Shown here: positions 6,226 to 13,367 of the stretch, piece by piece
Layout: each line of letters opens with the position of its first letter
Numbering within the stretch: the stretch's first letter is position 1
From: an uncultured Muribaculaceae bacterium
GTDB taxonomy: Bacteria; Bacteroidota; Bacteroidia; Bacteroidales; Muribaculaceae
DNA length: 17,451 nt
Reading direction: 5' to 3'
Assembly (NCBI GenBank): GCA_934636465.1
Contig: CAKUAR010000031.1
Span: forward strand, 1 to 17,451
The notes under the pieces: model-generated
Database searches by the model: none
Seen by the model: the letters and a program-made list of their open reading frames with translations, nothing else
What the model was told of the DNA's origin: nothing
Made by a program: the position numbers and the translations under genes

Positions 6226-7122
6226 TTACGATTGTAAAAAGAAACAAATATTCGTTGCGCCCAAATATACCAAAATTGGGGGTACAATTTCAACGCTGCA
6301 AAGGTACAAAATAAAAAACAGAATTGAGGATAAATCGTTGAAAAAAATTCTAAACCCTTTGTAGATAAATGCTACTCTTGCAGCGGCATAGAGTGCTAAT
6401 GCAACAATCAAAAGCGGCTGTATCAGCGAGTGATAAACGAGCATCATTACCGTTACCGGAAACAGCAGCAAGCCCAGCAGCGACTGCGTGGCCTTGAAGC
6501 CGTCGAGCCAGATGTGGCTTTGCATTTTGTTGCCGAAAATGTAGCCCAGCAGCCAGTAGAGTGTGAGCTGCAACACATAAAACAGCAGTGCCACGGCACT
6601 GAAGCAGCCTATGTGGGCAAACACATTGGCATGGAGCGAGGCGCGGAGTGCAGGCTCGTTGTGGCTTATGCCAAAAAACAGCATGAAGCCTTCCATTATG
6701 CAAGTGTTTAGAATCAGTGCCGACAAAATCTGTGTTTCGGTCACTGTGTGGTCGTCAAACAGGTTTTCGCGCATTTTCACCGAGAAAATGTTGTGGGCGA
6801 AGTTTTCTATATACTTGTAACCTGTGCGATAGGTGACGATTATTAAAAACAGCCCGGCAAGTAGCATACTCATGGCACCAGTGTCGTGGAGCGGTGAGTT
6901 GCCGTAGGGCTTGGCGCGGTCGGCCATGGGGATTTCCATCACCGGCTGCTGGCTGATGTGGGCGTATGTCGAGTCATTGCCCTTGAGTGTGGGCAGACCT
7001 TGCGGAAAGCGCGGCGTGTAGGTTGCCGCATATTGCTGCACGGCGGCACTGTCGGTGGTGGCAGTGTCGGTTGCATGTGCCGTGGTGTGGGTGGCTTTTG
7101 TGTGTAGCATTGCTCTGGGCAT
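6226..7122 (-). CDS. DUF4271 integral membrane protein
   Basis: A 298-aa membrane protein of the Bacteroidetes-specific DUF4271 family, identified by its multi-helix C-terminal two thirds and by its position directly before hemD, a conserved arrangement in this phylum. A Thr/Ala-rich hydrophilic N-terminus (about 100 residues) precedes hydrophobic segments starting near MLLAGLFLIIVTY. Further segments include AVALLFYVLQLTLYWLLGY, LLGLLLFPVTVMMLVY, LIVALALYAAARV, and a last pair ending with IVPPILVYLGATN. A KGFRIFF motif lies between late helices. Function is unknown. I chose ATG at 7122, 2 nt after the upstream stop, over a TTG at 7128 that would overlap it. The stop is 17 nt before hemD. Confidence 0.82.
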   Translation of the reverse strand: MPRAMLHTKATHTTAHATDTATTDSAAVQQYAATYTPRFPQGLPTLKGNDSTYAHISQQPVMEIPMADRAKPYGNSPLHDTGAMSMLLAGLFLIIVTYRTGYKYIENFAHNIFSVKMRENLFDDHTVTETQILSALILNTCIMEGFMLFFGISHNEPALRASLHANVFAHIGCFSAVALLFYVLQLTLYWLLGYIFGNKMQSHIWLDGFKATQSLLGLLLFPVTVMMLVYHSLIQPLLIVALALYAAARVAFIYKGFRIFFNDLSSILFFILYLCSVEIVPPILVYLGATNICFFLQS

Positions 7123-7124
7123 GG

Positions 7125-7709
7125 TCAATATTTTGATTCGGCATGTGTCACGCCATGTTCAAATTCCTGTTCTATGGCTGCTATTGCCTCTTGGGGCGTT
7201 TTTGCCACGGTGAGCAGTTGGGCGTGCGAGGGTTTCATGAAGCCCTCGGCTATGCTGTGCTTAATCATGCTCACCAGGTGGTCGTAGTAGCTGTTGGTGT
7301 TGAGCAGCACTATTGGTTTCGACATGATGTTGAGCTGTCGCCATGTGAATGCTTCAAACAGTTCCTCCCATGTGCCGCAGCCGCCTGGCAGTGCCACTAT
7401 GGCATCGGCAAGGGCAGCCATTTTCTCTTTGCGCTGGTGCATGTCGGTGGTGGCGATTGTTGCCGTGAGCCGTTCATAATTCCATTTGTTGTCAATCATG
7501 AATTGCGGTATCACGCCTATGGCTTCGCCCCCACAGTCGAGCACGCCGTCGCTCACGGCGCGCATCAGCCCGTCGCACCCGGCACCGTTGACGCACGTCC
7601 AGCCTTTTTGGGCAATCAGCTGCCCAAGCAGATAGGCATCATCGGCAAACGTCTTGGCTATTTTGCTGCTCGATGCACCGAAAACCAATATTTTAGTGCT
7701 TGATTTCAT
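7125..7709 (-). CDS. LOG-family nucleoside-monophosphate phosphoribohydrolase
   Basis: A 194-aa Rossmann-fold protein of the LOG (lysine decarboxylase-like, TIGR00730) family. The signature is clear: LPGGCGTWEELFEAFTW (PGGxGTxxE at about 108-116) and MHQRKEKM near 90-97, preceded by NGAGCDGLM (41-49) in the nucleotide-binding region. Characterised members release free bases such as cytokinins from their 5'-monophosphate ribosides; the old 'lysine decarboxylase' label is wrong for them. In a gut bacterium the natural substrate is probably a purine nucleoside monophosphate. I chose ATG at 7709, which begins directly before the first beta strand (KILVFGASSS), over a TTG at 7742. The 181-aa unknown gene ends 36 nt upstream; the DUF4271 ATG lies 2 nt after the stop. 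Confidence 0.92.
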   Translation of the reverse strand: MKSSTKILVFGASSSKIAKTFADDAYLLGQLIAQKGWTCVNGAGCDGLMRAVSDGVLDCGGEAIGVIPQFMIDNKWNYERLTATIATTDMHQRKEKMAALADAIVALPGGCGTWEELFEAFTWRQLNIMSKPIVLLNTNSYYDHLVSMIKHSIAEGFMKPSHAQLLTVAKTPQEAIAAIEQEFEHGVTHAESKY

Positions 7710-7719
7710 TTTGTCGGTG

Positions 7720-7727
7720 CAAAGGTA
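7720..7727 (-). promoter_or_regulatory. Possible -7 promoter element before the LOG gene
   Basis: The minus strand reads TACCTTTG, a match to the Bacteroidetes -7 consensus TAnnTTTG. No TTTG is found at the expected -33 distance, and the resulting leader would be only a few bases, so it may be chance or a weak internal promoter for a nearly leaderless transcript. Confidence 0.3.
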
Positions 7728-7745
7728 GCAATTATTACACAAATC

Positions 7746-8291
7746 TCATTTTAGAAGTGCGCTCATAATCTCGTTCCAGTTGGTCAAGTCTTGAATTGAG
7801 CCAAGAAATGTGTCGTTTGGCTTAAATGCGGTGGAGTCGTTGAGTGTGTAGGTGTGTGCAGGCATTTCTATGCACAGCTTTGCGTTGCCCCAGCTGTCAT
7901 CTTTGCTATATCGCGAGCCGAGCTGCTTGAAATAGCTGCCTTGCAGATAATACACGCGAGTGCCGTCGTTGGCGAGATAGAGCTTGTCGATTTGCTTGTC
8001 GCGCAAATGCTGCGCGCATTGCAGCATCACGCGCATCACGTCAACGCGGTTGAAGTCGTGGTCGTCGTCGGGCTTTTTCACGTTGAACACGGCATCGTGG
8101 CTTAGCCAGGGGCGTGTCACCTCAATGTTGATGCCGGCGTTTTGCGGGTCGAGTGCCACAAGCTGCTCTTTGCTTATCACGATTTCACCGCGTTTGCAGA
8201 TGTTGACAACCGTCACGGCAAGCACTGCTGCAAGCAGCACGGCTGCTGCGGCGACGTAGGCTTTTGGGCTGATTTTTCTGAAATCAATCAT
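7746..8291 (-). CDS. Membrane-anchored protein of unknown function, 181 aa
   Basis: I do not recognise a family. The N-terminus has basic residues, then a hydrophobic segment (about 11-31, AYVAAAAVLLAAVLAVTVVNI), giving one membrane anchor with the rest probably periplasmic. The soluble part (about 40-181) has a mixed alpha/beta look, with INIEVTRPWLSHDAVFNV, KLYLANDGTRVYYLQGSYF and a C-terminal DTFLGSIQDLTNWNEIMSAL. No catalytic motif, lipobox or cysteine pair is seen; the only cysteines are in the anchor flank and two single positions. It lies 85 nt downstream of the coiled-coil gene and 36 nt upstream of the LOG gene, same strand, so it is probably part of the same transcription run. Confidence 0.75.
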   Translation of the reverse strand: MIDFRKISPKAYVAAAAVLLAAVLAVTVVNICKRGEIVISKEQLVALDPQNAGINIEVTRPWLSHDAVFNVKKPDDDHDFNRVDVMRVMLQCAQHLRDKQIDKLYLANDGTRVYYLQGSYFKQLGSRYSKDDSWGNAKLCIEMPAHTYTLNDSTAFKPNDTFLGSIQDLTNWNEIMSALLK

Positions 8292-8376
8292 AGTGGTAGT
8301 GGAGAATTATTGGTTTTTATATATAGTTGATTTCTCTGTTAGACCGCCGCTGGTGCCCTGTGGTTTAACCCGGTTG

Positions 8377-10149
8377 TCAGAATAGCGACAGTTGCCTGTC
8401 GTCGTCTATTTGCGGCTTTGGCTTCTCCACCACAGGCTCCGGCTCGGGTTCTGGCTCTGGCTCTGGCTCGTTGAATGGCACTGGGGTGAGCCAGTCAATC
8501 TCGTCGAGGTCAATTTCGTTGCCCCTCACGGTGGTGGCAGCAATGTCGTCGTCGCTCGTTTCCAGCGGCGGTGTCGTCACTGCTGGTTCGGTGTGCTCAT
8601 AGGGCGTGGCGCTCTCGCTGCTCATTGCCGCTATGCGGTCGTTGGCGTCGTTGAGCGCATCGATAGTTTCTTTGAGTTGCGACTCGCTCGACATAAGCGC
8701 TGCTTGGGTTGACGACAGTGTGCGCTGGCTGTCGGTCAGCTGCTGGCGCAAGTCGCTGATTTCTGCCTGGGCTTTGTGCAACTGGTCGTTTAACACTTGC
8801 ACCTCCTCGTCGGCTTTTTGTGCCACAGCCTTGCTTTGCACGGCAGCTTGCGACAATGACGCCTCAAGGTCTTTGACCTGCGCTTCGAGCAAAGTGGCTT
8901 TTTCGTTGTTGCGTGCAAGCAGGCTTTTCAGGCGGTCTATGTTGTTGGCCGTGTCGATGTCGCGCTGCTTTTGCACCGAGGCGTCCTTGTCGGCCTTGGC
9001 TTTCATTTTCTCTATTTCCTTGCGCAAGGCCTCGTTGTCGGCTTCCAGATTGTTTTTTTCTTGCTCTTTTACCGCTATTTTGGCTTTGTAGGAAGCCTCC
9101 ACGGTGTCGAGCGATTTTTTCAGTTGGCTGATTTGCTCATTCGACTTGCGGCGGTTTTCCTCTGCTTGCTCCACTTTGTGCTGTATTTCGGCTGCCATGT
9201 CGAGATTGGCTTGCAATTCGCTTATTTGCTCACTTTGCTTAGCCATTTCGCAGTCGCGTTTGCCTATTTCGGCTTGCAGCAGTGCTATCTCGTCGCATTT
9301 CTTCGCAATCTCGGCATTTAGTTGCTCCAAGGCAGCTTTGTCAGCCTTGTTTGCTTGAGTTTCGCCGAGCTTCTCGTTGGCCTCACGGAGTTGCGCCTCA
9401 AGCTGTGCGTTGCGGTTTTCGCATTGCATCAGCGAGTCTTTCTGCTCCTCGGTGAGCGCGCGCAGTCGTTCAGCCTCTTGCTCGGTGGTTTTATATTGGC
9501 TTTCGCGCAGTTGCAGCACCTTGATTTTGTTTTGCAGTCCCTTTAGCTCTATGCTTTGCTGCTCCTTTTCGTCGCTCATTGAGGCAACTTTCTGTTTCAG
9601 TTCAGCGGTTTGTGCGCTCATGACCTTGTTGAGCGCATTGGCTGCATTGAGCTTTTCTGTTGCTTCGGCAAGTGCATTTTTGTCGATGTCACGTTGCAGA
9701 TTTCCGGCCGACAGGGCTTTGCTTTTCTCGCCGTTCACAAAGTCGATGAATTCTTTGCCTATTGCGGCGTCGATGGCTTGCTTTTCGGCGTCGATGTCGA
9801 TGCAGTCTTTAATTATGGGCGGCAAGTTGCTGTTGATGACGTTGATTATGGTTGACGATATGCTGTCGGGCAGGGCGCGTGTGGCGTTGTTGCTTGGCAA
9901 AGAAGCGGCTGCCGGCGTTTTATCTGGAGCTTCGCTGCTGCTGACTTGGGCATCGTTGCTGCCGTTGCCTGCTGACAAGGCAGTTTGAACTGACTGGGTA
10001 GCCGAGGCGTCGTCAGCCAGCTCCCTTTGTGGGGCTGGCAGGGCAAATGGGCTGCGCCGTGTGCCGTCGTAGTAATCCACTTCGTCGTCAATCTCATCGC
10101 CGTCGGTCGAGAAACCAAATGCGCGTTTTAGTCCTTTAACAAATGACAT
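8377..10149 (-). CDS. Long coiled-coil protein with C-terminal sliding-clamp-binding motif
   Basis: A 590-aa protein of unknown function. Residues 1-15 (MSFVKGLKRAFGF) form a short amphipathic basic segment, followed by an acidic stretch and a low-complexity Ala/Ser-rich linker to about 95. A compact hydrophobic segment (about 96-135, IINVINSNLPPIIKDCIDID) may be a conserved oligomerisation or docking region. From about 145 to 505 the sequence is an almost continuous Glu/Lys/Gln/Ala-rich coiled coil. Then come an acidic Pro-rich tail with a PEPEPEPEPEP run and a final DRQLSLF. The last five residues match exactly the QL[SD]LF consensus for binding the DnaN beta clamp, and the extreme C-terminal position is typical of such motifs. 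No ATPase or nuclease motif is present, so it is not an SMC or SbcC homologue. It begins 69 nt after the ATP-grasp gene. Confidence 0.8.
   Translation of the reverse strand: MSFVKGLKRAFGFSTDGDEIDDEVDYYDGTRRSPFALPAPQRELADDASATQSVQTALSAGNGSNDAQVSSSEAPDKTPAAASLPSNNATRALPDSISSTIINVINSNLPPIIKDCIDIDAEKQAIDAAIGKEFIDFVNGEKSKALSAGNLQRDIDKNALAEATEKLNAANALNKVMSAQTAELKQKVASMSDEKEQQSIELKGLQNKIKVLQLRESQYKTTEQEAERLRALTEEQKDSLMQCENRNAQLEAQLREANEKLGETQANKADKAALEQLNAEIAKKCDEIALLQAEIGKRDCEMAKQSEQISELQANLDMAAEIQHKVEQAEENRRKSNEQISQLKKSLDTVEASYKAKIAVKEQEKNNLEADNEALRKEIEKMKAKADKDASVQKQRDIDTANNIDRLKSLLARNNEKATLLEAQVKDLEASLSQAAVQSKAVAQKADEEVQVLNDQLHKAQAEISDLRQQLTDSQRTLSSTQAALMSSESQLKETIDALNDANDRIAAMSSESATPYEHTEPAVTTPPLETSDDDIAATTVRGNEIDLDEIDWLTPVPFNEPEPEPEPEPEPVVEKPKPQIDDDRQLSLF
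8435..8470 (-). repeat. Six-unit hexanucleotide repeat encoding Glu-Pro
   Basis: Six imperfect copies of a GGCTCN-type hexamer (minus strand GAGCCA-like) encode the Glu-Pro run in the tail of the coiled-coil protein. The repeat keeps frame when units are gained or lost, so tail length may vary between strains without disrupting the terminal QLSLF motif. Confidence 0.8.
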
Positions 10150-10218
10150 GTTCTAAACTTTTTCTCTCTCTATGTTTTGCTGTTCGTTTCGTTTGTGAGG
10201 TGCGCGTGCGGTGCCGCT

Positions 10219-13194
10219 TCATTCGCTTTCGGGCTTTAGCACCACGCCTAAGCCTTTTTGTCCGTTTATCGAGACTTTGAGCGGAGCGTTAAACCGCACT
10301 ATTGTCACATTCTCGCTGTCGTAGGTGGTGGGCAGCGATTTCAACCAGTCGATGTCGAAAATGCTGTCGTCGCCTGAAGTGCCCACCGTGAAGTAGCCCA
10401 CACCAAATGAGGTGAGGTTTTGGAAGAAGTGGGTACCTTGGCTCGGCTCAATGGTGTTGCCTGGCATTGACAACTCCACAATCAGCTTGGCTGCCGCAAT
10501 GTTTGGCCACTTCACCGGAATACCGAGGGCGGAGTCGGAAGAGCCCCATCGTCCGCAGCCGGCGAGAATGTAATTTTCTCCTTTCTCCGTAAAGTTACGA
10601 TTAATTTTCTCAATTTCGTTGGCAATTAGCGAATTGTTTAGCATTGAGAACCGCTCTGGCTTCACAAGCACCACGTGCGTTATGTTGTCCATAGTGCCAT
10701 GACCCAGTGCGCGCGTGCTCTTGATGAAGATGTGGCTTGGGTCGGCGTTCATCACCGTTTCGTCGAGCATTTCTTTGCGGTCAACCATAGGGCGCATTTG
10801 CAGCCAGTAGATGTTGCCTTTCTTGCCTTTGGCTATGTCGTCGGGGCTGCCAAGCTGACAAGCATATTCTATCTCCACAGGGCGGTTCATCTCGCTCTCG
10901 CCGGTGGTGAGCATGAAGTCAACTGCCTTGGCGAGCGGAAACACGCCATGCTGCAGAATGTTGGCGAAAGTCACCACCTTGCGGCCTTGCCCCAGGTCGT
11001 TATCCACAAGCATGTCGTTTTGGTAGTCGTAGGTAGAGACCATATATTTCAAGTCGCCTTGTCGGCCGGCGTCGTTGACCTTGAGTTTTGCGATGTTAAA
11101 TCCGTCGTTGATAGTGAAATCGTTGGCCACATGGCTCGTGTCGAGCGCATAGAAGCGCGTTTGCGTGTCGCGCAGAGCCAAATCGAGCGTGCTGGTTTGC
11201 AGCACTTTGTTGGGGTGTCGGGGGGACAATCGCAGTGCAAGACCGCCGTCAACGATGTATTTTCCAAGACCCACGGCAATCTCGGTCACGCCGTCGCGTG
11301 CTTTTTCGTCGTTGATAGGGTAGTAATTGAGCGAGCGTCCCACGCCGGCGAGTGACGGATAGAAATATTGTCCGTGCTGTGCGCCAACCACTTCCTGAAT
11401 TATCACGGCCATTTTCTCTTGGTCGATTACGTTGCTTGTGGCCACCATATATGCTTTGCTGTCGGCATAGAACACAGAGGCATACACGGCTTTCACTGCA
11501 TTTTCAAGCAATTCGAGCTCGTGAGTCTTGTCGTCGAGGTGCGGAATCATGTAGGTTGAGTAGATTCCGGCAAATGGCTGGTAGTGGCTGTCTTCGAGCA
11601 GACTTGAGCTGCGTATGGCGAGCGGACCGTCAATCACGTCATAGAGCGCGCTAAGGTCGTCGTCGAGGCTGCTGGGCAGCTTGGCCGCAAGAAACGCTTG
11701 TAGTATCTCTTTGTCGGGAGCTGTTGACAGTGCCAGCGGATAGAGGTTGTTGCTCTCCATAAACTCGTCGAATATGTCGGTGCAGAGCACTACAGTGCGC
11801 GGTATTTGAATCACAGCGCCGTCGAAATTGTCGCACACAGGATTTTTCTTGATAATCGAGTCGATAAACGCCAGGCCGCGTCCTTTGCCTCCGAGCGACC
11901 CCTTGCCTATGCGCGCAAAGTTGGAGTAGCGGTCGAAGCGGTCTTTGCGGAACTCTGCCACCACACCACGGTTTTTCATCTTGCGGTATTTTACTATCAA
12001 GTCAAAAAACAGTTGGCGCACGGCAGGGGCTTCCTCTATGTTGCGGAAGCGGTGCATCTTCACCACTTGCGCTATGGGGAACAGGGCGCGCGAGTAGAGC
12101 CAGCGTGAAATGTCGTTGTGCTGCGCATGAAATAGCAGCGACTCGGCAGGTATGTCGAATATGTGATATTGCAGCTCCTTCAGGTCGTGTATGCGCATTA
12201 TTTCCTCGCCGTTGGCAGGATTTTTTATAATGAAATCGCCAAAACCGAAGTGGTCTTTTATGGCTTTGCCAATGTCGATGGGCAGCTTCTTGGAATTTTT
12301 GTCGATGAACGTGCCGTTGAACTCTGCCATGTGGCTGCGGTTCTCGGTGTCGCTCGACTCCATGATTATGGGCAGATAGGGGTCTTGCTCACGCAGATAG
12401 TGTGCGAGCTTGAGTCCGGCTTTCTGGTCTTTCTCGCCATTGCGCTTAAACGAGATGTCGCTTATCACGCCCAGCATGTTGTCGCGATATTTGTTATAAA
12501 TCTCTATGGCTTCCTCGTAGTCGCGCGCAAGCATCACCTTTGGGCGTCCGCGCATGCGCAGCATCGACTCGTGGCCATTGAGAGCCTCGGTTGAGAATAT
12601 CTGCGACTGTTGCAGCAGGAACTTGTAGATGGTGGGTAGCACCGATGAGTAGAACCTCACGGAGTCTTCCACGAGCAATATCATCTGCACACCCACACGG
12701 CTCACGTCGTTGTCGGCGTTCATCTTGTCTTCGAGCAGCTTTATTATTGCCACAAGAAGCTCCACGTTGCCCAGCCAGCTGAACACATAGTCCACTCCGC
12801 CAAAGTCCTCGTTGGCAAGCCGTCGCGACACGGCTCGTGAGAATGGAGTCAGCACCACAAACGGTGTGTCGCTATATAGCTTTTTTATTTCTTTGGCCGA
12901 TGCAAACGTCTCGCTCACGTCAACGCCTGGCATAGCTATTATCAAGTCGAAATGTTTCTCGGCAAGCACCTCAAATGCTGTGGCAAAGTCGTTGACACGG
13001 GTCACGCGTGGTGGTGAGCTCAAGTTGAGTGACACATATTCCGAAAAAATCTGCTCCTCTACACGTCCGTCTTCCTCCATCATGAAGGCATCATAGGGCG
13101 TGGCGATGAGCAGCACGTTGTACACACGCTCCTGCATCAAGTTTTGGAAAGCGGTGTCTTTGAGATAAAGTTGGCTGAACAAAGGCTCGTTCAT
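10219..13194 (-). CDS. Two receiver-like domains fused to a PEP-synthase-type ATP-grasp domain
   Basis: A 991-aa protein. Residues about 24-155 form a degenerate receiver-like fold (VYNVLLIATPYDAF, FDLIIAMPGVD, PFVVLTPF) lacking the acceptor aspartate. Residues about 170-315 form a second receiver in which E175/D176 (LLVEDS), D246 (GVISDISF), S280 (IIMESS) and K299 (FIDKNS) occupy plausible phosphorylation-site positions. The C-terminal half is a pyruvate phosphate dikinase N-terminal ATP-grasp domain: IGKGSLGGKGRGL (429-441), LAIRSSSLLEDS (525-536), FAGIYSTY (541-548), VEIEYACQ (773-780) and IYWLQMRPM (795-803). The phosphohistidine swivel domain and the PEP-binding barrel of true PEP synthases are absent, so full PEP synthase activity is unlikely. 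I chose ATG at 13194 (MNEPLFSQLY), since the extra 37 residues of a longer reading overlap the promoter. Databases often label such proteins 'PEP synthase'; a regulated phosphotransfer role is inference. Confidence 0.85.
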   Translation of the reverse strand: MNEPLFSQLYLKDTAFQNLMQERVYNVLLIATPYDAFMMEEDGRVEEQIFSEYVSLNLSSPPRVTRVNDFATAFEVLAEKHFDLIIAMPGVDVSETFASAKEIKKLYSDTPFVVLTPFSRAVSRRLANEDFGGVDYVFSWLGNVELLVAIIKLLEDKMNADNDVSRVGVQMILLVEDSVRFYSSVLPTIYKFLLQQSQIFSTEALNGHESMLRMRGRPKVMLARDYEEAIEIYNKYRDNMLGVISDISFKRNGEKDQKAGLKLAHYLREQDPYLPIIMESSDTENRSHMAEFNGTFIDKNSKKLPIDIGKAIKDHFGFGDFIIKNPANGEEIMRIHDLKELQYHIFDIPAESLLFHAQHNDISRWLYSRALFPIAQVVKMHRFRNIEEAPAVRQLFFDLIVKYRKMKNRGVVAEFRKDRFDRYSNFARIGKGSLGGKGRGLAFIDSIIKKNPVCDNFDGAVIQIPRTVVLCTDIFDEFMESNNLYPLALSTAPDKEILQAFLAAKLPSSLDDDLSALYDVIDGPLAIRSSSLLEDSHYQPFAGIYSTYMIPHLDDKTHELELLENAVKAVYASVFYADSKAYMVATSNVIDQEKMAVIIQEVVGAQHGQYFYPSLAGVGRSLNYYPINDEKARDGVTEIAVGLGKYIVDGGLALRLSPRHPNKVLQTSTLDLALRDTQTRFYALDTSHVANDFTINDGFNIAKLKVNDAGRQGDLKYMVSTYDYQNDMLVDNDLGQGRKVVTFANILQHGVFPLAKAVDFMLTTGESEMNRPVEIEYACQLGSPDDIAKGKKGNIYWLQMRPMVDRKEMLDETVMNADPSHIFIKSTRALGHGTMDNITHVVLVKPERFSMLNNSLIANEIEKINRNFTEKGENYILAGCGRWGSSDSALGIPVKWPNIAAAKLIVELSMPGNTIEPSQGTHFFQNLTSFGVGYFTVGTSGDDSIFDIDWLKSLPTTYDSENVTIVRFNAPLKVSINGQKGLGVVLKPESE

Positions 13195-13260
13195 TGCGCA
13201 CTGTTTTTGTTTAGTTTTGTTGCCCTGTCCCGGAGTTTGCCGGGCTGGGTTTTGTGATTG

Positions 13261-13292
13261 TAAAGATAATGCAAATCGGGCGCAATGGCAAA
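13261..13292 (-). promoter_or_regulatory. Bacteroidetes-type promoter for the receiver/ATP-grasp gene
   Basis: On the minus strand TTTG (13289-13292) is followed after 20 nt by TATCTTTA (13261-13268), close to the TTTG and TAnnTTTG elements of the Bacteroidetes primary sigma factor at the usual spacing. The predicted leader is about 60 nt and contains a small CCCGG/CCGGG hairpin at 13229-13244. It could drive the whole run through hemD. Confidence 0.6.
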
Positions 13293-13305
13293 TTGGGCAA
13301 AACAA

Positions 13306-13343
13306 AGTCGGGGTTGACGCTTGGTGGCGTTACAACCCCGACT
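13306..13343 (-). terminator. Intrinsic terminator after the LRR gene
   Basis: A perfect 11-bp stem (13306-13316 with 13333-13343), extended inward by ACGC/GCGT after a two-base bulge, is followed on the minus strand by a T-rich run (TTTGTTTT). It starts 24 nt after the LRR stop and lies before the promoter of the next gene, separating the two transcription units. Confidence 0.85.
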
Positions 13344-13367
13344 GATGTGTGCTGTTAAGCTATATGA

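Noticed and set aside
7143..7703. A 186-codon open frame on the plus strand opposite the LOG gene
   Set aside because: The minus-strand frame carries the complete PGGxGTxxE signature; the plus-strand frame shows no domain and unnatural His/Cys-rich composition.
9377..9988. A Ser/Cys/Leu-rich open frame opposite the coiled-coil gene
   Set aside because: It is a mirror of the Glu/Lys/Gln-rich coiled-coil codons and has no independent start context or motif.
13195..13305. Longer N-terminus for the receiver/ATP-grasp protein (start at 13305)
   Set aside because: The extra 37 residues are non-conserved-looking, Cys- and Gln-rich, and overlap a good promoter; MNEPLFSQLY at 13194 fits better.
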